Assembly: GCF_000423865.1 (NCBI RefSeq) | Contig: NZ_AUIU01000011.1 | Coordinates: 264,696 to 328,695, forward strand | DNA length: 64,000 nucleotides | DNA from: Thermodesulfovibrio thiophilus DSM 17215 | Lineage (GTDB): Bacteria; Nitrospirota; Thermodesulfovibrionia; Thermodesulfovibrionales; Thermodesulfovibrionaceae | Direction of reading: 5' to 3' | Part shown: positions 17,690-28,470 of the stretch, one piece after another | Layout: each line of letters opens with the position of its first letter | Position numbering within the stretch: the first letter of the stretch is position 1 | Made by a program: the position numbers and the translations under genes | Notes under the pieces: generated by a model | Database searches by the model: none | Told to the model about the DNA's origin: nothing | The model's input: only the letters and a program-made list of their open reading frames with translations

Positions 17690-18231
17690 GAAAGGTCAGA
17701 GGTGCAAAGGCAAAAAAATATGCAAAACAATTTTTAAACTTGGTATCTCTCGATCAGGTTCCTGAGATTGTTGACAAGTTAAATTTAGTAGCAACTTTAA
17801 TGAAAAAGGATAAAAATTTTAGAAACATGCTTGCATCTCCTTCATTTAATGACGAAGAGAGATCAAATGTGATTGGTTATTTATGTGAAAAATTATCTCT
17901 TTCAGAGGAAGTGAAAAAATTTCTAACTTTTCTCAGTAAAACAGGGGTTTTAATAGGACTGAATGAAATCATCAGATATATTAATACGCTTTATATGGAG
18001 CTGAAAAAGAAAGTAAAGGGCATTGTTATTTCTGCTGTTGAACTTCCTGAAAGCTATAAGCAAAAAATAATTGAATCCCTTAAAGCCGTTACTGACAGAG
18101 AAGTCGAACTTCAGTATGAGATAGATCCTTCATTAATCGGTGGAGTGAGAATCAAGGTGGGAAGTACAATGTATGATTTGAGCATAAAAGGCCAGTTGGG
18201 TCTTTTAAGAGATAAGCTTATAAAGGGGTGA
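17686..18231 (+). CDS. atpH: ATP synthase F1 subunit delta
   Basis: The delta subunit joins the peripheral stalk to the top of the alpha3beta3 ring. The 181-residue protein has the helical N-terminal domain ([27 protein letters not shown]) and the C-terminal strand region ending in [23 protein letters not shown], typical of OSCP/delta. The start is a TTG at 17686, overlapping the atpF stop by 4 bp (TTGA) with GAGGAGCGG upstream; no ATG fits. It is 6 nt from atpA. Confidence 0.94.
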   Translation: MRKVRGAKAKKYAKQFLNLVSLDQVPEIVDKLNLVATLMKKDKNFRNMLASPSFNDEERSNVIGYLCEKLSLSEEVKKFLTFLSKTGVLIGLNEIIRYINTLYMELKKKVKGIVISAVELPESYKQKIIESLKAVTDREVELQYEIDPSLIGGVRIKVGSTMYDLSIKGQLGLLRDKLIKG

Positions 18232-18237
18232 GAAACT

Positions 18238-19746
18238 ATGGAACTTAAGATGGAAGAAATTAGCGAGTACCTTAAAAAGCAGATTGCTGATTTTGAGAAA
18301 AAAGCTGATGTCAGCGAAGTTGGAATTGTTACCTCCATTGGTGATGGAGTTGCAAGAATTTATGGACTGGATAACTGCATGGCTTCCGAGATGCTTGAAC
18401 TTCCAAATGGTGTTTATGGAATGGCTCTGAATCTTGAAGAGGATAACGTAGGTGCTATCCTTTTCGGTGAAGATAAACTTGTTAAAGAAGGTGATCTTGT
18501 AAAAAGGACAGGGAGAGTTATGGAAACCCCTGTTGGTGAGGAACTTATCGGAAGAGTAGTTAACGCAATCGGTATTCCAATTGATGGTAAAGGTCCAATT
18601 AATGCAAAGAACTTCAGAAAGGTTGATGTTATTGCTCCTGGTATTATTAAACGTCAACCAGTTAAAGAGCCACTTCAGACAGGTCTTAAGGCAATAGATG
18701 CGATGATTCCTATAGGTAGGGGACAGAGAGAGCTTGTTATTGGTGACAGACAGACTGGGAAAACAGCTATTTTGCTTGATACCATTATCAATCAGAAAGG
18801 TCAGAATTGTATATGTATATATGTTGCCTGTGGACAGAGGCGACAGAGTGTAGTGCAGGTCGTTGAAACATTGAAGAGATACGGTGCTATGGAGCATACA
18901 ATAATTGTGGCAGCAACCGCATCCGAACCAGCATCCATGCAGTATCTGGCTCCATATGTTGGCTGTGCAATAGGTGAGTATTTTAGAGACAAGGGAATGC
19001 ATGCATTGGTTTGTTATGATGACCTTACAAAACAGGCATATGCTTATAGACAGGTTTCATTGATTCTTAGAAGACCTCCAGGAAGAGAGGCATATCCTGG
19101 AGACGTATTCTATCTTCATTCAAGATTACTTGAGAGAGCAGCCAAGCTTTCGGATGCAGAAGGTGGTGGTTCACTTACAGCGCTCCCTGTAATTGAGACC
19201 CAGGCAGGTGACGTTTCTGGATATGTTCCAACAAATGTTATTTCCATCACTGACGGTCAGATATATCTTGAGCCAGAACTTTTTTATGCTGGTGTTCGTC
19301 CTGCAATTAACGTAGGTCTTTCTGTTTCACGTGTTGGCGGTGCTGCTCAGATTAAAGCGATGAAGCAGGTTGCTGGAATGTTACGTTTAGATCTTGCTCA
19401 GTATAGAGAACTTGCCTCATTTGCTCAGTTTGCAGCAGACCTTGATAAAACAACAAGGGGACTTCTTGAAAGAGGTCAGAGAATGGTGGAGCTTCTCAAA
19501 CAGGATCAATACGTACCAATGCCTGTTGAAGATCAGATTATGTTGATTTTTGCAGGAACACAGGGTCATCTTGATGATTTACCTGTTTCAGCAATTAAAT
19601 CTTTTGAGCAGGGATTCTTAAGTTTTATAAGAAGCCAGAAGGAAGACCTCAGGAAGGAAATTAGAGAAAAGAAAGAGCTCGATGATACTCTTAGACAGAG
19701 AATTACCGATACTATCTTAGAGTTTAAAAAGACTTTTCAGGCTTAA
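18238..19746 (+). CDS. atpA: ATP synthase F1 subunit alpha
   Basis: The 502-residue non-catalytic nucleotide-binding subunit has a P-loop GDRQTGKT near residue 170, the DELSD-like region, the arginine-finger segment [17 protein letters not shown] and an intact C-terminal domain. The length is that of ordinary bacterial alpha subunits. A GGGGTG ribosome-binding site lies upstream of the ATG. It sits in the standard order delta-alpha-gamma-beta-epsilon. Confidence 0.98.
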   Translation: MELKMEEISEYLKKQIADFEKKADVSEVGIVTSIGDGVARIYGLDNCMASEMLELPNGVYGMALNLEEDNVGAILFGEDKLVKEGDLVKRTGRVMETPVGEELIGRVVNAIGIPIDGKGPINAKNFRKVDVIAPGIIKRQPVKEPLQTGLKAIDAMIPIGRGQRELVIGDRQTGKTAILLDTIINQKGQNCICIYVACGQRRQSVVQVVETLKRYGAMEHTIIVAATASEPASMQYLAPYVGCAIGEYFRDKGMHALVCYDDLTKQAYAYRQVSLILRRPPGREAYPGDVFYLHSRLLERAAKLSDAEGGGSLTALPVIETQAGDVSGYVPTNVISITDGQIYLEPELFYAGVRPAINVGLSVSRVGGAAQIKAMKQVAGMLRLDLAQYRELASFAQFAADLDKTTRGLLERGQRMVELLKQDQYVPMPVEDQIMLIFAGTQGHLDDLPVSAIKSFEQGFLSFIRSQKEDLRKEIREKKELDDTLRQRITDTILEFKKTFQA

Positions 19747-19774
19747 ATAAAATCTGAAGTTAGGGAGCTGTTAA

Positions 19775-20659
19775 ATGCCAACATTAAGAGATATCAGAAA
19801 ACAAATAAAAGCAATACAGGGAACAAAAAAGATTACCTCTGCCATGAAGATGGTGGCAGCAGCCAAGCTTCGTAAAGTACAGGATAGCATGCTCAGATAC
19901 AGACCATATTCTACGAAGATGCAGCAGATTTTAGCAGATCTTTCTGGAGCAGTTGAGACAAGAGGTGATCTTCCGCCATTGCTTTTAAGAAGGCCTATAA
20001 AAAATGTGGAAGTTATGGTTATTACGTCTGATAAAGGACTCTGCGGAGCTTTTAATACAAATATATTGAGATATACAACAAAAGAAATAGATCGACTGAA
20101 AAAAGAAGGATTTAATGTTACAATTTCAGTTGTTGGTAGAAAAGCGAGGGATTATTTTAAAAGAAGAGAAGTTCCTCTTAAAAATATATGGACGGGGATT
20201 TCGGGAAAACTTCAATATACTCACGCACAGATGATAGCTCAGGAGATGATTAATTCATATATTGATGAGATGATTGATGAGGTTTTGGTTATATATAATG
20301 AGTTTAAATCTGTAATCTCTCAACGAGTTGTAATTAATAGAATTTTACCTGTTGGTAAAATCTCTTCTGAATCATCTGAACAGCAGGGGTTTTTCCCATT
20401 TACATATGAGCCTGCTGCGCCAGAATTATTTGCAATGCTTCTACCCATTTATATAGAAATTCAGATTTATCGTGCTCTTTTGGAATCTCAGGCAGCAGAA
20501 GAAGCTGCAAGAATGACAGCAATGGATAACGCAACGAAGAACTGTGATGAGTTGATAAGAAAGACAACTCTTCTTGCTAACAAAGTAAGACAGGCATCTA
20601 TTACAACAGAACTTATGGACATAGTAGGTGGTGTTGAAGCTTTAAAACAAGGTGAATAA
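19775..20659 (+). CDS. atpG: ATP synthase F1 subunit gamma
   Basis: The gamma subunit is the rotor shaft. The 294-residue protein has the N-terminal helix MPTLRDIRKQIKAIQGTKKITSAMKMVAAAKL, the central domain with ITSDKGLCGAFN, and the C-terminal helix ending in LVTELMDIVGG-like residues (QASITTELMDIVGGVEAL). The length and motifs are normal. It lies 28 nt after atpA. Confidence 0.97.
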   Translation: MPTLRDIRKQIKAIQGTKKITSAMKMVAAAKLRKVQDSMLRYRPYSTKMQQILADLSGAVETRGDLPPLLLRRPIKNVEVMVITSDKGLCGAFNTNILRYTTKEIDRLKKEGFNVTISVVGRKARDYFKRREVPLKNIWTGISGKLQYTHAQMIAQEMINSYIDEMIDEVLVIYNEFKSVISQRVVINRILPVGKISSESSEQQGFFPFTYEPAAPELFAMLLPIYIEIQIYRALLESQAAEEAARMTAMDNATKNCDELIRKTTLLANKVRQASITTELMDIVGGVEALKQGE

Positions 20660-20665
20660 AATTAA

Positions 20666-22111
<1,446 letters not shown>

Positions 22112-22129
22112 TTAAAAGGAGTGTATGGA

Positions 22130-22552
22130 ATGGAAAACAAATTGAAGTTGGAAGTTATAACTCCTTATGGGGAATTAATAAACGAAGATGTTGATGAAGT
22201 CTATACCACAGGAGCCGAAGGTGACTTTGGAGTTTTGCCTGGACATTGTCCTTTCTTAACTGCCATAAGAATTGGTTCACTTTCATACAAAAAGGAAGGA
22301 CAGACTTATTATCTTTTTGTTAATCGAGGATATTGTGAAGTACTAAATGACAGGGTTCTTGTACTGGTCGGCAGTGCGGAGAGAGTAGAAGAAATTGATG
22401 TGGAAAGAGCAAAAGCAGCACTGGCACGTGCCGAGGAAAAAATTCGTAAGGCTCAAGCTGGCGAAGCAGATATTGACCTTGCAAGAGCTCAGGCAGCACT
22501 TGAAAGAGCAACAATAAGGGTTCAATTGGCAACTAAGCTGATTCCAAAATAA
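22130..22552 (+). CDS. atpC: ATP synthase F1 subunit epsilon
   Basis: The 140-residue protein has the N-terminal beta-sandwich (EVITPYGELINEDVDEVYTTGAEGDFGVLPGHCPFLTAI), which is the AtpC family signature, and a C-terminal two-helix domain that can restrain ATP hydrolysis. The ATG at 22130 stands 8 nt after GGAG and gives the usual N-terminus; a GTG at 22121 would add three residues only. It is the last gene of the operon and is followed directly by a strong terminator. Confidence 0.95.
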   Translation: MENKLKLEVITPYGELINEDVDEVYTTGAEGDFGVLPGHCPFLTAIRIGSLSYKKEGQTYYLFVNRGYCEVLNDRVLVLVGSAERVEEIDVERAKAALARAEEKIRKAQAGEADIDLARAQAALERATIRVQLATKLIPK

Positions 22553-22553
22553 T

Positions 22554-22590
22554 AAAAAAGTGGGGAGATTTATTGCTCCCCACTTTTTTA
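22554..22590 (+). terminator. Rho-independent terminator after the ATP synthase operon
   Basis: AGTGGGGAG (22559-22567) pairs perfectly with CTCCCCACT (22576-22584) around an 8-nt loop. The stem is flanked by A6 on the left and T6 on the right, so it can also be read from the minus strand. It begins 2 nt after the atpC stop codon. Confidence 0.93.
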
Positions 22591-22868
22591 CAATGATAAG
22601 AATTATATTCCTTTTTATTTTTCCAGTTTGTTTATTTTATGGCTATATTTAGTCATAGTCTTAAAATTTTTTGACTTTTTAAGTCAAAGTATAATTGAAA
22701 TAATCACAATTAGTAGTAATCCCGTTTTTATTTAAAAATTTAAAATAAAAAGATTCTTGATATTAACCGAAATGTTTTGTTAATTTACTATTATAGAGAT
22801 ACAAATCTAACCTAGCTTCAAGAAAATCATATCAAAATATAATCTAAAAAAGATGCGGAGGTGTTATC
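22591..22868. other. Non-coding AT-rich spacer with AGTCA-type repeats
   Basis: No gene is visible in these 278 bases. At 22671-22687 there is a perfect 7-bp inverted repeat, TTGACTT-TTT-AAGTCAA, and AGTCA or its truncated form AGTC recurs just upstream (22651-22655, 22657-22660). A TATAAT follows at 22690-22695, and another lies at 22838-22843, about 26 nt before the next start codon. The repeats could be operator half-sites for the HTH gene that follows. I see no tRNA, riboswitch or small RNA with its own terminator. Confidence 0.4.
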
Positions 22869-23246
22869 ATGGTAAAAGAAAGTGAAGTAATTGAGGTCAA
22901 TATTGAAGCAAGAGTCCAGAAATTATTTTTAAATGCAATTGAATTGCTGGGTGGTCTAAAGCAATTATGTGACTACAGATCTCTGACATGGTTACCTGCA
23001 CTTGCAAGGGCAGCTTATGCAGTGGTATTGAAAGAAGAATATAATAAAACAGATGATGAAATAGCTCAAGAAGTTGGACTTTCAAAACAGTCTGTCAGAA
23101 ATATACTGCAATCCAATCCTGAATTAGTAAAAGAAAAGATAAAAAAAATAAAAGATTTTATGGAAGAAGAAGGAAAAGAGTTGAGAGGACATATCGCAGG
23201 AGCTATCGTTAAACTTGCTTATAATCTAAGCAAAGAAGACAGTTAA
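22869..23246 (+). CDS. HTH protein of the near-KaiC regulatory domain type
   Basis: This 125-residue protein has a helix-turn-helix at about residues 62-82 (DDEIAQEVGLSKQSVRNILQ) preceded by a helical segment with the motif YRSLTWLPALARAAYAVVLKEE. That combination matches my memory of a small family (TIGRFAM near_KaiC_dom) found beside or fused to KaiC-like ATPases in thermophiles. The gene next to it is exactly such an ATPase, starting 44 nt later. GGAGGTG precedes the ATG. It is probably a DNA-binding partner or regulator of the ATPase; targets and signal are unknown. Confidence 0.75.
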   Translation: MVKESEVIEVNIEARVQKLFLNAIELLGGLKQLCDYRSLTWLPALARAAYAVVLKEEYNKTDDEIAQEVGLSKQSVRNILQSNPELVKEKIKKIKDFMEEEGKELRGHIAGAIVKLAYNLSKEDS

Positions 23247-23290
23247 TAGTTTAATTGAGAATGATCGAGAGCTGGCTTCGGAGGTGGACA

Positions 23291-24163
23291 GTGGAAAGAA
23301 TGGACTTTGAGAAACCACAGGTCATTGAAGAGAGCATAATAAAAAGCAGAGAAGCATTAAAAAAATCTCCTGAATTAAAAGGACTTCCAACTGGAGTTGA
23401 AGGACTTGATGACCTTTTCTTTATTACGGAAATAAAAGATAAAAAAATTATCAAAAAACCACTTGGTGGAATACCCTCTTTAAGTGTGATAAACATTACA
23501 GGATCTTCTGATACAGGTAAGACTCTGTTAGTTGAACAATTTACAATCAAACAGGCAGAACTTGGTAGCAATATAGCATTTATAACTGTAGAAACACCAT
23601 CAGCTTTTGTTGCAACATCTCTTAATGAGAGAGCAAGTGCAATGGGAATTAAATTTTCAGATATAGAAGACCGTATTATATTAATAGATGCTGCTTCTCA
23701 TACTATGTTGCGTGAAAATACTCCTAATCTTTTAGCAACTCTGGCATATGTGATAAAAAAATATAACACAACTATTACTGTTATTGATTCAGTAACTGGA
23801 TTTTATGAACACAGGGAAATGCTCGCGAGAACAATAATAAGACAAATTTATAATTTTTTAAAAAAATGGTATCAGACTGCTCTTATTGTCTCACAAAAAC
23901 GATCTGGACATGAAGAGCTCACTGCTGAGGCAGCAGGTGGTTATGCTGTGGGGCATATTGTTGATGGTACAATGGTGCTTGCAAAAGAGCTCATAATGTC
24001 TCAATATAGTTCGAAGGTTTTTGGTAAACCTCTGGGAGAGATAGTAAGGCTTTTTCGAATAGATGGTTGCAGGCTTTGCGGGCATGATACCAGAACACAT
24101 TTTCTTGAAATCAGTGATACAGGTCTTATAAAAGTAGGTCCTATTTTAGTGAATAAATGGTAA
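23291..24163 (+). CDS. Single-domain KaiC-like RecA-fold ATPase (thermophile type)
   Basis: The 290-residue protein has one KaiC/RadA-type ATPase domain. Walker A is GSSDTGKT at residues 71-78, the region ETPSAFVATSLNERASAMG follows beta strand 2, and Walker B is TITVIDS near residue 162. Near the C-terminus there is a CRLC pair with GHDTRTH (residues 260-270) that could bind a metal. Circadian KaiC has two such domains, so this is not a clock protein by itself. I recall an AF_0795-like KaiC family confined to thermophiles and usually next to the HTH domain seen here. The start is set at the GTG at 23291, because GGAGGTGG lies 5 nt upstream; frames reach back to 23255 and an ATG occurs at 23300. 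Confidence 0.82.
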   Translation: MERMDFEKPQVIEESIIKSREALKKSPELKGLPTGVEGLDDLFFITEIKDKKIIKKPLGGIPSLSVINITGSSDTGKTLLVEQFTIKQAELGSNIAFITVETPSAFVATSLNERASAMGIKFSDIEDRIILIDAASHTMLRENTPNLLATLAYVIKKYNTTITVIDSVTGFYEHREMLARTIIRQIYNFLKKWYQTALIVSQKRSGHEELTAEAAGGYAVGHIVDGTMVLAKELIMSQYSSKVFGKPLGEIVRLFRIDGCRLCGHDTRTHFLEISDTGLIKVGPILVNKW

Positions 24164-24336
24164 AAATATTATCACTGTTTCATTCTATCTATATCAATTT
24201 TCGTAAAATCGAGATATTAAAGAGTGGTAAACTGAAAAAATTCTGGTTATATATTTAATATTAAAACATTTCATAATCTTGAACAGTTTTTAGTTGTTAA
24301 AATTAATATTTATTTTAATAAAATTTATTGCATGAA

Positions 24337-24366
24337 TTGACTTTGAGCATGTGAGAAGAGTATTAT
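24337..24366 (+). promoter_or_regulatory. Strong promoter with start predicted at the deacetylase start codon
   Basis: TTGACT (24337-24342) and TATTAT (24361-24366) are 18 nt apart. Only 5 nt separate the -10 from the ATG at 24372, so the expected first base of the transcript falls on or beside the A of the start codon. Confidence 0.65.
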
Positions 24367-24371
24367 TTTTT

Positions 24372-25289
24372 ATGAATAAACATGTTGCTTTTATATACGA
24401 CGATATTTTTTTGAAACACGAAACTCCGGAAGGGCATCCTGAAGCAAAGGAAAGACTGATTGCGATTGTCAATCATCTTAAAAGTGAAGGAATATGGGAC
24501 AAATTAATACATGTAAAACCAAGAAAAGCAACAGAAGACAACCTTCTTCTGGTTCATGAATTCGACTATATTGAAAAAATAAAAAACTTACCTCCTGGAT
24601 ATATAGATCCAGATACTTATATATGTGAACATACTTATGAAGTAGCTTGTTATTCGGTTGGTGCTGTTTTAGAGGCTGTTGATGGTGTAATTAATAAAAA
24701 ATTTGATAGAGCTTTTTGTGCTGTAAGACCGCCAGGGCATCATGCAGAGATTGATAGTGCAATGGGTTTTTGTATTTTTAACAATATTTCAGTTGGTGCG
24801 GCTTATGCTAAAAAAAAGGGATTTAGAAAAATTTTTATTGCTGATATAGATGCGCATCATGGTAATGGAACACAGCATATTTTTGAAGATGACTGTTCTG
24901 TTTTTTATTTCAGTTCTCATCAATTTCCTTTTTATCCAGGAACAGGAAGAGAACTTGAAAGAGGAAAAGATGCAGGAGAAGGTTGTACCTATAATATTCA
25001 GTTAAGAGCTGGTTCCGGGACAAAAGAGTATTTAATGGTGTTTCAGGATATTCTTCCTCAGAAAATAAGAGAAGTTAAACCAGACTTAATCCTTGTCTCT
25101 GCTGGATATGATATGCATCAGGATGATCCGCAGAGCTATATAAATGTTACAACAGAAGGTGTGAGAAGTGTGATAAGAAGTATTTTATTGGCTTCATATG
25201 TTCCAAAAATATTTGTTCTGGAGGGTGGTTATAACCCTCCAGTTTTAGCAGAGTGTGTCAAGATAACTCTTGAGGAAATGTTAGATTAA
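24372..25289 (+). CDS. Histone deacetylase superfamily zinc amidohydrolase
   Basis: The 305-residue protein has the class I/II deacetylase core: H123-H124 in RPPGHHAE, zinc ligands D160 and H162 in DIDAHHGNGT, D247 in SAGYDMHQDD, and the catalytic tyrosine in LEGGYN (Y287). Bacterial members act on acetyl-lysine of enzymes (AcuC), on acetylpolyamines, or on other amides, so the substrate is open; no acetyl-CoA synthetase gene is adjacent. A GTG at 24351 would add seven residues. I prefer the ATG at 24372, because the promoter directly upstream would exclude the earlier codon. The end overlaps the convergent PPC gene by 4 bp. Confidence 0.9.
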   Translation: MNKHVAFIYDDIFLKHETPEGHPEAKERLIAIVNHLKSEGIWDKLIHVKPRKATEDNLLLVHEFDYIEKIKNLPPGYIDPDTYICEHTYEVACYSVGAVLEAVDGVINKKFDRAFCAVRPPGHHAEIDSAMGFCIFNNISVGAAYAKKKGFRKIFIADIDAHHGNGTQHIFEDDCSVFYFSSHQFPFYPGTGRELERGKDAGEGCTYNIQLRAGSGTKEYLMVFQDILPQKIREVKPDLILVSAGYDMHQDDPQSYINVTTEGVRSVIRSILLASYVPKIFVLEGGYNPPVLAECVKITLEEMLD

Positions 25290-25708
25290 TCTTTCCATAG
25301 AAATAATCCTGTATCACTATCAAATCCTCTCTCAAAACTAATTCCTTCAAATTCAATTATTTCGAATTCAAAAGCAAAAATTTTAGCTTCAGAAAGATGT
25401 CCACCAATACATGTAAAATCATCTTTTGACAGGACAATATGAAGATGCATAAATGGTTCGTTATCTTTTATTGAAATATTGCCTTTGAGGGATAAAATTT
25501 CCATGGCTTCATTAAACTCTTTGGCTATATATTTTCGTTCAGTCTGGTTATAATAGCCAATTTTGGCAAAGCTCACAGCACCAATTCCGGTTATAATACC
25601 TGAAGTTATCGAGTTATCTTTTAAAAAACTGCTAAGTCCGGATATTATTTCATCACCTTTACATAGCCTGCCCTGTATAATTCTTTTTACATTAAAATTT
25701 TTAATCAT
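25286..25708 (-). CDS. PPC/PCC (DUF296) domain protein
   Basis: The 140-residue protein is a single PPC domain: SGIITGIGAVSFAKIGYYNQ, then EILSLKGNIS, and the three metal-binding histidines H88, H90 and H104 in MHLHI and GGHL. In plants this domain follows AT-hooks; in bacteria it forms free trimers of unknown function that bind a metal, with DNA binding only suggested by old annotation. An AAAGGAG site precedes the ATG at 25708. It lies downstream of the lactate genes on the same strand, 73 nt after their last stop, and converges with the deacetylase gene. Confidence 0.88.
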   Translation of the reverse strand: MIKNFNVKRIIQGRLCKGDEIISGLSSFLKDNSITSGIITGIGAVSFAKIGYYNQTERKYIAKEFNEAMEILSLKGNISIKDNEPFMHLHIVLSKDDFTCIGGHLSEAKIFAFEFEIIEFEGISFERGFDSDTGLFLWKD

Positions 25709-25781
25709 TTTTTACTCCTTTAAAATCTTTATACTTTCATAATGAATAGATTAAGTTTATTCCTCTTAAAAAATTAGAATT

Positions 25782-27917
25782 TTATTTTTCATTGTTCGAT
25801 TGAAGTCTCTCTACAAGTATATCTAATGAGTGTTTGACCTGAATGTCCAGTCCCTCCTTATCAACTCCTCCTCTTATCTGCATTACACAGCCTGGACAGT
25901 CAGTGCACACAAGTTTTACTCCTGTTTTTTTAATATTTTCAAGTTTTCTTTTCAAAATGATTCCTGATATTTCTGGAAATTTTAATGAATAAGAACCTCC
26001 CATGCCACAGCATGTATCTGATTCAAACATCTCTATCAGTTTAAGCCCTGAGGATTGTAGACTCTCTCGTGGTTCCATATAAATGTTTAGACTTCTTATT
26101 AAATGACACGGATCATGATATGTAAATGTTTGTTCATTTGATTTTTTAAAGTTGATTTTACCTTCTTTTATCAGTTTATTTATTAGCGCTGATGCATCAA
26201 TAGCTTTTGTAGAGACTTCCTGTGCTTTTTTGATTACATCCTCTTTATAATCCTGATCTATTAGATCTTTTATAAACTGTTTTTTCAGGGCAACAGTACA
26301 GGTTGGACAGGCAGAAACAATATATTCAGCGTTAAGACTTAACAGTGCTTCAACATTTTGTTTTGAATTGTTTGCCGCAACGTCCATAACTCCAGAATAC
26401 CTTGCTGGAGCACCACAGCAGGTCTGTTCTTCTGGGAATAAAACTTCGATACCAGCAGTATTTAAAAGCTTTACCAGAGCTTCACCTATTTCAGGATAGG
26501 CAAAGTCGATAAGACAGCCTGCATAGAATAAAGCTTTTCTATCTGATTTTGGTTGTTTGATATTTTTAAATCTATCTCTGAATGCAACATCAGCAATAGC
26601 AGGAAGACTTCTCTGTTCTGTAAGTTCTGAAAGAAAGAATGGCAGATGCCTGATAAATCCCTGTTTTTCAAAGGGTTTCTGAAGTTTTGATGCAGTCCTG
26701 AGTATTGTATGAAAAAGTTTTCTGTTATTAACAACTGAATATATTGCTTTTGTTTTGAAGTTTAATCCTTCTTCTTTTGCAAGTTTTTTCCTGAGTTCCA
26801 GAATTAAATCAGGAATGTTTATTTTGCCTGGACAGACCTTTACACAATTTCCACATTGAATACAGAGCCCCTGAATATCTTTAGAAGCTTTCAGACCTTC
26901 TGTCCATGCAGTAAGGATTGTTCCTATTCCACCAGTATAAACCCTTCCAAATACATGTCCTCCTATTATTCTGAAAACAGGGCATACATTAAGGCATGAA
27001 GCACAGCGTATACATTGAAATGTCTGTTTAAAAAGCGGGTCTTTTGCTAACTTGCTGCGATTATTATCAAAAAGAATTATATGGAGCTCTTTTTTTGAAC
27101 CATCTGTATGTTCGGTCTGTGCATTGACAAAGGATACATAACTGGTTATTATCTGAACAGTTGCGCTTCTTGCCAATGTTCTTAAAATTGGGAAAGTATC
27201 TTCGATCTTTGCAACCAGTTTTTCAACCCCAACAACAGCAACATGAATTTTAGGTAAGGCCATTGTAAGACGGGCATTTCCTTCATTTGTACATACAACA
27301 AGTGTTCCTGTTTCAGCAATGGCAATGTTCGCACCTGTAATTCCCATATCTGCTGTCATAAATTTTCTGCGCAGATGCTTTCTTGCAAATTTAACCATTC
27401 TGGAGATGTCAGGCTCAATTGGTTCAACCTTTTTTGTGAATATGTCTGAAACATCATGTCTTGTTAAATGGATAGCTGGTAAAACCATATGCGAAGGTCG
27501 TTGTCCTGCAAGTTGAATTATCCATTCTCCAAGGTCTGTTTCATTAACTTCAATGCCTGCTTCTTGTAAATATTTATTTAAATGAATCTCTTCAGTTGCC
27601 ATTGATTTTGATTTAACAACGCTTTTTACATTGTTCTTCTTTGCAAGTTCAATTATGTAATTTCTTACTTCATCAGGATTTTGTGTAAAGAAAACCTTTG
27701 CTCCATTGTCAGTAGCTGATTTAATAAACTGATTAACTAATTCATCAAGATGGTCGGCTGTATAGGATTTGCTTGATACAATTTGCTCTCGTAATGCTTC
27801 AAAATCAAGTCCCTCGTAAATCTTTTTTCTGCTTATAACATAAGCTTCTGAAAAGCGCGTTAATGCTCCAGAAAGATTGGCATTTGTTAAAGCCTTCTGT
27901 ATTTCTTCTTTTATCAT
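25782..27917 (-). CDS. LutB-LutA fusion, iron-sulfur L-lactate oxidation protein
   Basis: The 711-residue protein joins two components of the LutABC (LldEFG) L-lactate oxidising complex. Residues 1-370 correspond to LutB: a LUD domain with MVLPAIHLTRHDVSDIF and IAIAETGTLVV, then two 4Fe-4S motifs at C302-C312 and C352-C362. Residues 460-711 correspond to LutA: two CCG domains with C500-C501-G, C537/C540, C604, C636-C637-G and C671/C674/C677. I recall a similar fusion in Desulfovibrio. LutC is encoded directly upstream, so a complete L-lactate system is present in two genes. AGGAGG lies upstream of the ATG with a long spacer. Confidence 0.9.
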   Translation of the reverse strand: MIKEEIQKALTNANLSGALTRFSEAYVISRKKIYEGLDFEALREQIVSSKSYTADHLDELVNQFIKSATDNGAKVFFTQNPDEVRNYIIELAKKNNVKSVVKSKSMATEEIHLNKYLQEAGIEVNETDLGEWIIQLAGQRPSHMVLPAIHLTRHDVSDIFTKKVEPIEPDISRMVKFARKHLRRKFMTADMGITGANIAIAETGTLVVCTNEGNARLTMALPKIHVAVVGVEKLVAKIEDTFPILRTLARSATVQIITSYVSFVNAQTEHTDGSKKELHIILFDNNRSKLAKDPLFKQTFQCIRCASCLNVCPVFRIIGGHVFGRVYTGGIGTILTAWTEGLKASKDIQGLCIQCGNCVKVCPGKINIPDLILELRKKLAKEEGLNFKTKAIYSVVNNRKLFHTILRTASKLQKPFEKQGFIRHLPFFLSELTEQRSLPAIADVAFRDRFKNIKQPKSDRKALFYAGCLIDFAYPEIGEALVKLLNTAGIEVLFPEEQTCCGAPARYSGVMDVAANNSKQNVEALLSLNAEYIVSACPTCTVALKKQFIKDLIDQDYKEDVIKKAQEVSTKAIDASALINKLIKEGKINFKKSNEQTFTYHDPCHLIRSLNIYMEPRESLQSSGLKLIEMFESDTCCGMGGSYSLKFPEISGIILKRKLENIKKTGVKLVCTDCPGCVMQIRGGVDKEGLDIQVKHSLDILVERLQSNNEK

Positions 27918-27933
27918 AATATATAGTTTCCTC

Positions 27934-28470
27934 CTAAAAGTTTTCTACACAAAGAATAATTACTCTCTCAGGCCCGTGCACTCCTATGGTGAGCACTCTT
28001 TCTATATCTGCTGTTCTGCTAGGACCACTAATTACAGTCATATATGGAATAGCTTTAATGTCAATTTTTTTCATCAGTGATTCCATATCAGGTAAAATGT
28101 TATTACATGGAAGAATAGCGATGTGAATTTCAGTCAAACTTGAACAGAGTCTTTTTGTAAGAGTATCAGATATCTCAACTATACTGCCTGTTTCCGCAAT
28201 TCCAAAATTGACCTGATTTATTCCAATTTTAGCTGAGTTGGCAGAATTGGGATTAATATCAAACTCAATTTGAGGGAGTTCCTTTTTCAAAGAATCTAAA
28301 TCTATGCCTTCAAGAAATTCGGAATAACACCATACAACAGATTTGGAAACTTCATCAGATATGTTCTGTTTTATAAAATCTTTTATAAAATTAAGCACAT
28401 CTGTCTTATTGTTAAATGAGTAGACTTCAGCATTTACTACTTCTGCCTTTTGTTTAAAAAGCTTAAACAT
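27934..28470 (-). CDS. lutC: LUD-domain lactate utilization protein LutC
   Basis: The 178-residue LUD-domain protein contains FGIAETGSIVEI and the C-terminal signature VISGPSRTADIERVLTIGVHGP. LutC is the third part of the LutABC complex that oxidises L-lactate to pyruvate; the other two parts are fused in the next gene. The start at 28470 lies inside the end of the preceding Fe-S gene (8-nt overlap) with GAGGAG upstream. It is shorter than some LutC proteins (about 200-240 residues), but the core is intact. Confidence 0.9.
   Translation of the reverse strand: MFKLFKQKAEVVNAEVYSFNNKTDVLNFIKDFIKQNISDEVSKSVVWCYSEFLEGIDLDSLKKELPQIEFDINPNSANSAKIGINQVNFGIAETGSIVEISDTLTKRLCSSLTEIHIAILPCNNILPDMESLMKKIDIKAIPYMTVISGPSRTADIERVLTIGVHGPERVIILCVENF

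Noticed and set aside
22671..22695. TTGACT followed by TATAAT as a promoter for the HTH gene
   Set aside because: The spacer is only 13 nt, too short for a sigma-70 promoter; the TTGACT is better read as one arm of the inverted repeat.
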